This document shows positions 13,934 through 16,800 of a DNA stretch of 16,800 bases, one piece after another. The translations under genes were made by a program, and so were the position numbers. This DNA is from Clostridia bacterium (lineage in GTDB: Bacteria > Bacillota > Clostridia > Oscillospirales > CAG-272): assembly GCA_017518025.1 (NCBI GenBank), contig JAFWWR010000361.1, forward strand, positions 1-16,800. Reading direction: 5' to 3'. How positions within the stretch are numbered: the first letter of the stretch is position 1; the number at the start of each line of letters is the position of its first letter. Under the pieces are notes generated by a model. The model had not been told where the DNA came from and made no database searches. It saw nothing but the letters and a program-made list of their open reading frames with translations.

Positions 13934-13963
13934 TTGACATTTTCGGGGGGTGGGTGGTATAAT
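13934..13963 (+). promoter_or_regulatory. consensus sigma-A promoter of the ABC exporter genes
   Basis: TTGACA (13934-13939) and TATAAT (13958-13963) are both perfect consensus hexamers with an 18-bp spacer. A second TTGAC lies 7 nt upstream (13927-13931). The spacer contains GGGGGGTGGGTGG (13945-13957), an unusual G-rich tract on the non-template strand. Confidence 0.85.
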
Positions 13964-13968
13964 CACCG

Positions 13969-14056
13969 TGAAACGTCGGGAATATCCTCCCCGGAGGGCG
14001 CGTCCTGTGTAGCGTCGTCCCGGTCGGCTGTTTTCTCCCGGCCGCCGGGCGTTTCA
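13969..14056 (+). promoter_or_regulatory. possible structured leader of the ABC exporter mRNA
   Basis: The 5' UTR is about 125 nt. TGAAACG at 13969-13975 is complementary to CGTTTCA at 14050-14056 and could close an 80-nt domain holding the hairpin CCTC/GAGG near 13986-13997 and a CCCGG/CCGGG stem at about 14029-14048. I could not match it to a known riboswitch class. The RBS AAAGGAG (14082-14088) lies outside the closed domain. Confidence 0.4.
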
Positions 14057-14095
14057 TGACTTTGCAAAAGACAACTTAAGAAAGGAGAAAACGAC

Positions 14096-15922
14096 TTGAA
14101 AAAAGAAAAAAAGCCGCCGGAGCTGAAGAAGAAGCGATGGCACGTGTACGACTGCGCGCTCTACTGCCTCAGATCCTCGCCGTTCTGGTTTTCGGCGATG
14201 ATTTTCTTCCGCTTTGTCTGGGGCCTTCTCCCCGCGGCGCAGATCTTTACCACCGCGTCGTTCGTGGACTCCGCTCTTGCGATCTTCGCGGGCAAGGCGG
14301 GAATGAACTCCATTTTCCTCCCGCTGGGCGGGATCATGGGACTCGCGCTTTTTCTGAATTTCAGCGAAGTAATATACACGTTCATTATTCAGAAATTCCG
14401 CAACAGTTTCGTCGTCCGGACGAACATGGTCTTCACCGAGATGCAGGCGTCTCTCAAATACAGATACATAGAAGACCCCGAAACTCTGGACCTCATCAGA
14501 CGCGCCACTGAAGATCCGGCGGGAAAGATGAGCGACCGTGCGATCCGCCTGACATACGTGGCACAGCTTATCCTGAGTATTGCGACGACTGTGGCGGCGG
14601 TCTTCGTCGCCGTATGGTACAGCGGTATCGCCGCGGTGCTTTTCCTGATCCCGTCGGTGATCCTCGCGGTGCGCTCGGGGCTCGACGACTACGACGCGTT
14701 TTGGAACAACGAAAAGATCATGAGACGGGCGGACAGCTATGGCTCCATGCTGTTCATAAAGGACTATCTCGAGGAGAGACGCACCTTCGGATACACGCCG
14801 TTCATTCTCGGAAGATGGCTCAAATCGAAAAAAGAGGCGGACGCCATCAACATAAAGACGACGCTCAGAACGACGCGGAGAGAGAACCTCAGCAACGTGC
14901 TGAATTACCTGATGTACGCCGGCGTGGGAGTTGCCCTTCTCTTCGGACTGTCGCAGGGGAAGACCTCGGCGGGAATGTTCGTCGGAACGATGAACGCCAT
15001 CCTCGCTCTGTCCTGGCGCCTTTACAGCGCGGCGTGGCAGATACGCTGGTTCGTCCAGTGCGAGAAGAATCTCGGCGACCTTTCGGAATTCATCGCTCTC
15101 GAGAGGGATGAGGAGACGCTGGCGGAACCCGCCGATATGAGCGGAAAGAGCTTCGGGACCATCGAGTTCAGAAACGTGACCTTCCGCTATCCCGGCACAG
15201 AGAGGGACATTTTGAAAAACTGCTCGTTCACTCTGGAGGAAGGCGTAAGATACGCCGTCGTCGGCGTCAACGGCGCGGGAAAGACCACCATGACGAAGCT
15301 TCTGACGAAGCTTTACGACGAATACGAGGGCGAGATCACGGTCGGCGGCAGGAATCTGAGAGATATCCCGCTGTCCGAGGTGAAAGGCCTCTTCTCCGTG
15401 GTCTTTCAGGATTTCGCCAAATACGAGATAAAATACCGCGACAATATCACCCTGGGTGCTCCCGAGAGGGAGGCCGACGACAATGCGGTGCTGGACGCGA
15501 CTCACCGGATAGGGCTCGACGACGCGCTCGACGCGCTTCACTCGGGACTTGACACGCCTCTCGGCAAAGCGATGGCCGACGGAGTCGATCTGTCCGGCGG
15601 CGAGTGGCAGAGAGTCGCCATAGCGCGCTCGCTCTACAAAAACGCGCCCATGTCGATCCTCGACGAGCCCACGGCGGCGCTGGATCCCCTGGCGGAAAAG
15701 GCGGTCTACGAAATGTTCCGGGACGTGACGAGAGGGAGGTCGGCGATCTTCATCACCCACCGTCTCGGCGCGGCGCGGATCGCGGACAAGATCCTCCTTA
15801 TCGACGGAGGCGCCGTCAGCGAATTCGGAAGTCACGACGAGCTCATGAAGCTCGGCGGCAAATACGCCGAAATGTTCCATGCCCAGAGCTCCTGGTATGA
15901 GGAAGGGGGTGAGTCGGCGTGA
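14096..15922 (+). CDS. ABC exporter half-transporter (permease fused to ATPase), first subunit
   Basis: The 608-residue protein has a basic N-terminal tail (KKEKKPPELKKKR), a six-helix type exporter membrane domain (about 25-320), and a nucleotide-binding domain (about 350-600). ATPase motifs are Walker A GVNGAGKTT (390-398), Q-loop VFQDF, signature LSGGEWQR (499-506), Walker B MSILDEP (519-525, glutamate 524 present) and the H-loop histidine 555 in FITHRLG. The catalytic site therefore looks intact. It overlaps the next half-transporter by 4 nt, so the two probably form a heterodimer exporting a peptide, lipid or drug; the substrate cannot be read from sequence. The start is TTG at 14096, 8 nt after AAAGGAG; this weak start behind a strong promoter would limit expression. 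No peptidase C39 domain or precursor peptide gene is seen. Confidence 0.93.
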   Translation: MKKEKKPPELKKKRWHVYDCALYCLRSSPFWFSAMIFFRFVWGLLPAAQIFTTASFVDSALAIFAGKAGMNSIFLPLGGIMGLALFLNFSEVIYTFIIQKFRNSFVVRTNMVFTEMQASLKYRYIEDPETLDLIRRATEDPAGKMSDRAIRLTYVAQLILSIATTVAAVFVAVWYSGIAAVLFLIPSVILAVRSGLDDYDAFWNNEKIMRRADSYGSMLFIKDYLEERRTFGYTPFILGRWLKSKKEADAINIKTTLRTTRRENLSNVLNYLMYAGVGVALLFGLSQGKTSAGMFVGTMNAILALSWRLYSAAWQIRWFVQCEKNLGDLSEFIALERDEETLAEPADMSGKSFGTIEFRNVTFRYPGTERDILKNCSFTLEEGVRYAVVGVNGAGKTTMTKLLTKLYDEYEGEITVGGRNLRDIPLSEVKGLFSVVFQDFAKYEIKYRDNITLGAPEREADDNAVLDATHRIGLDDALDALHSGLDTPLGKAMADGVDLSGGEWQRVAIARSLYKNAPMSILDEPTAALDPLAEKAVYEMFRDVTRGRSAIFITHRLGAARIADKILLIDGGAVSEFGSHDELMKLGGKYAEMFHAQSSWYEEGGESA

Positions 15923-16800
15923 AAAACGTGAAAAAGAAAAAGGAGCCGAAGCTCAATAAAAAGGGAAAGGTCAAGGTCGGCTTCCTGAAATCGGTCGTGC
16001 GGACGTTCCCGCCTCAGATCAAAGCGTCTCCGGGATTGTTCGTCTTGAGTTCGATCATCTTAGTCATTATTTCCGTGGTGGAGTCGGGACAGATCTATGT
16101 CCTCGAGCGTGTGTTCAACGGCGCGACGGCCATTGTGGCGGGGAGCGCCACGGTCATGTCCGTGGCGGTGTGGCTCTTCGTTTACGCGGGCTCCTTCATC
16201 GTCTCGGCGGGATTATACCAGATCAGACGCCGCGCAGACGCCACCTTTGAAAAGCGAGCCTCCAACGCGCTTACGATACAGAGATTCGAGAAAAACTCCC
16301 GGATCCCGCCGATAGTGTTCGAGGACACCGAACGGCTGGACGATATCGAAAAATCGGGGGCGGGCCTCGGGTCCGCCATGACCGCGCTGTCAACGACCCG
16401 GGCAATATTGCTTTACCAGATCCCGTTTTTCTTCGTGGTGTCGTTCTACCTCATCCGGCGCGAGCCCCTTCTCGTCGTCGCCATGGTGCTTATATTCTTC
16501 CCCGTGCTGATCCGCATGGTGGTCTTAAGGAAACTGTACGTGGAGAAAGAGGATAAGGCGGCGCCGGTAAGGCGTGCGGCGGGCCATCTGTCGGAGTGTA
16601 TCACCTCGCCGAAGTTCTTCAAGGAGACCCGTATCCTCGGCGCGTACCGATTTTTCAGCAAAGAGTACCGCGAGAAGCTTAAGGAGATTCGCCGCATCGA
16701 CTATAAGACGGCGATGAAGTCCGAGTTCATCTGGTTGCTGTCGATAACCGTGAAAACCGCGGGAAATCTGGGCGTCTATTATCTTCTGTTCAGGTTCCTC
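15919..16800 (+). CDS. ABC exporter half-transporter, second subunit (3' end outside window)
   Basis: The frame opens with GTG at 15919 inside the stop of the previous gene (GTGA), preceded by AGGGGGTGA, and stays open to the window end, giving 294 residues. It starts with a very basic tail (VKNVKKKKEPKLNKKGKVKV), then hydrophobic segments near 40-62 (GLFVLSSIILVIISVVESG), 75-100 (VMSVAVWLFVYAGSFIVSA) and two close to 160-200 (YQIPFFFVVSFYLI, PLLVVAMVLIFFPVLI), matching an ABC exporter membrane domain. The segment PIVFEDTERLDDIEKSG corresponds to the 'EDPETLDLIRRA' segment of the first subunit, so the two are paralogues. The ATPase domain must lie beyond the window. Tight coupling to the first subunit supports a heterodimer. 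Confidence 0.88.
   Translation, partial: MKNVKKKKEPKLNKKGKVKVGFLKSVVRTFPPQIKASPGLFVLSSIILVIISVVESGQIYVLERVFNGATAIVAGSATVMSVAVWLFVYAGSFIVSAGLYQIRRRADATFEKRASNALTIQRFEKNSRIPPIVFEDTERLDDIEKSGAGLGSAMTALSTTRAILLYQIPFFFVVSFYLIRREPLLVVAMVLIFFPVLIRMVVLRKLYVEKEDKAAPVRRAAGHLSECITSPKFFKETRILGAYRFFSKEYREKLKEIRRIDYKTAMKSEFIWLLSITVKTAGNLGVYYLLFRFL

Noticed and set aside
13800..14057. 85-codon - strand frame upstream of the exporter
   Set aside because: It covers the consensus promoter and leader, has low-complexity basic composition and lacks an RBS.
14056..14079. Seven-residue upstream reading frame (MTLQKTT) before the exporter gene
   Set aside because: It has no SD and no run of regulatory codons; a leader peptide is not supported.
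14054..15880. 608-codon open frame on the - strand opposite the ABC exporter gene
   Set aside because: It is a shadow of GC-rich codon use. Its product is rich in R, H and V with no recognisable domain, while the + strand frame has all ABC ATPase motifs.

Overview
The window looks like a GC-rich, low-repeat chromosome segment from a Bacillota (Firmicutes) bacterium of class Clostridia, probably an uncultured gut-type lineage. Supporting signs are strong AGGAG/AAAGGAGG ribosome binding sites, frequent GTG and TTG starts, sigma-A type promoters, an SLH-anchored surface protein, and the clostridial families YqhQ (DUF1385) and TM1266-like ACT protein. No phage, IS or plasmid genes are visible, and there are no tRNA or rRNA genes.

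Layout. (1) 1-3819, + strand: the 3' part of a large right-handed beta-helix protein (true start lies upstream of the window), a cluster of inverted repeats, then a secreted protein with three SLH domains. (2) 3820-10422, - strand: one probable operon, transcribed from a near-consensus promoter at 10394-10422, in the order yqhQ (DUF1385), prmC, leuA, cimA, ddl and a small TM1266-type ACT protein. It closes on an intrinsic terminator at 3825-3863. It joins release-factor methylation, the first steps of leucine and threonine-independent isoleucine synthesis, and D-Ala-D-Ala synthesis. (3) 10505-13770, + strand: a divergent promoter drives a small membrane protein of unknown function, a class B penicillin-binding protein, and endonuclease III; the last two overlap by 4 nt (ATGA). 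(4) 13651-14095: a gene-free stretch of 445 bp holding the most unusual element of the window, five tandem hairpins with different but perfectly self-complementary stems joined by a constant ATTCA linker. The last hairpin is an intrinsic terminator. A second terminator-like hairpin, a consensus promoter with a G-rich spacer, and a structured leader follow. (5) 14096-16800, + strand: a pair of ABC exporter half-transporters overlapping by 4 nt (GTGA); the second runs off the window.

The genes on the two sides of the divergent promoters share a cell-envelope theme: Ddl makes the D-Ala-D-Ala end of the peptidoglycan stem peptide, and the class B PBP cleaves that same bond in cross-linking. The surface proteins at the left end are probably attached to the same wall. 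Most of the core genes are ordinary. The points that deserve follow-up are the covarying hairpin array, the inverted-repeat cluster at 1968-2040, the orphan small genes, and the hairpin filling the SD-to-start gap of ddl.
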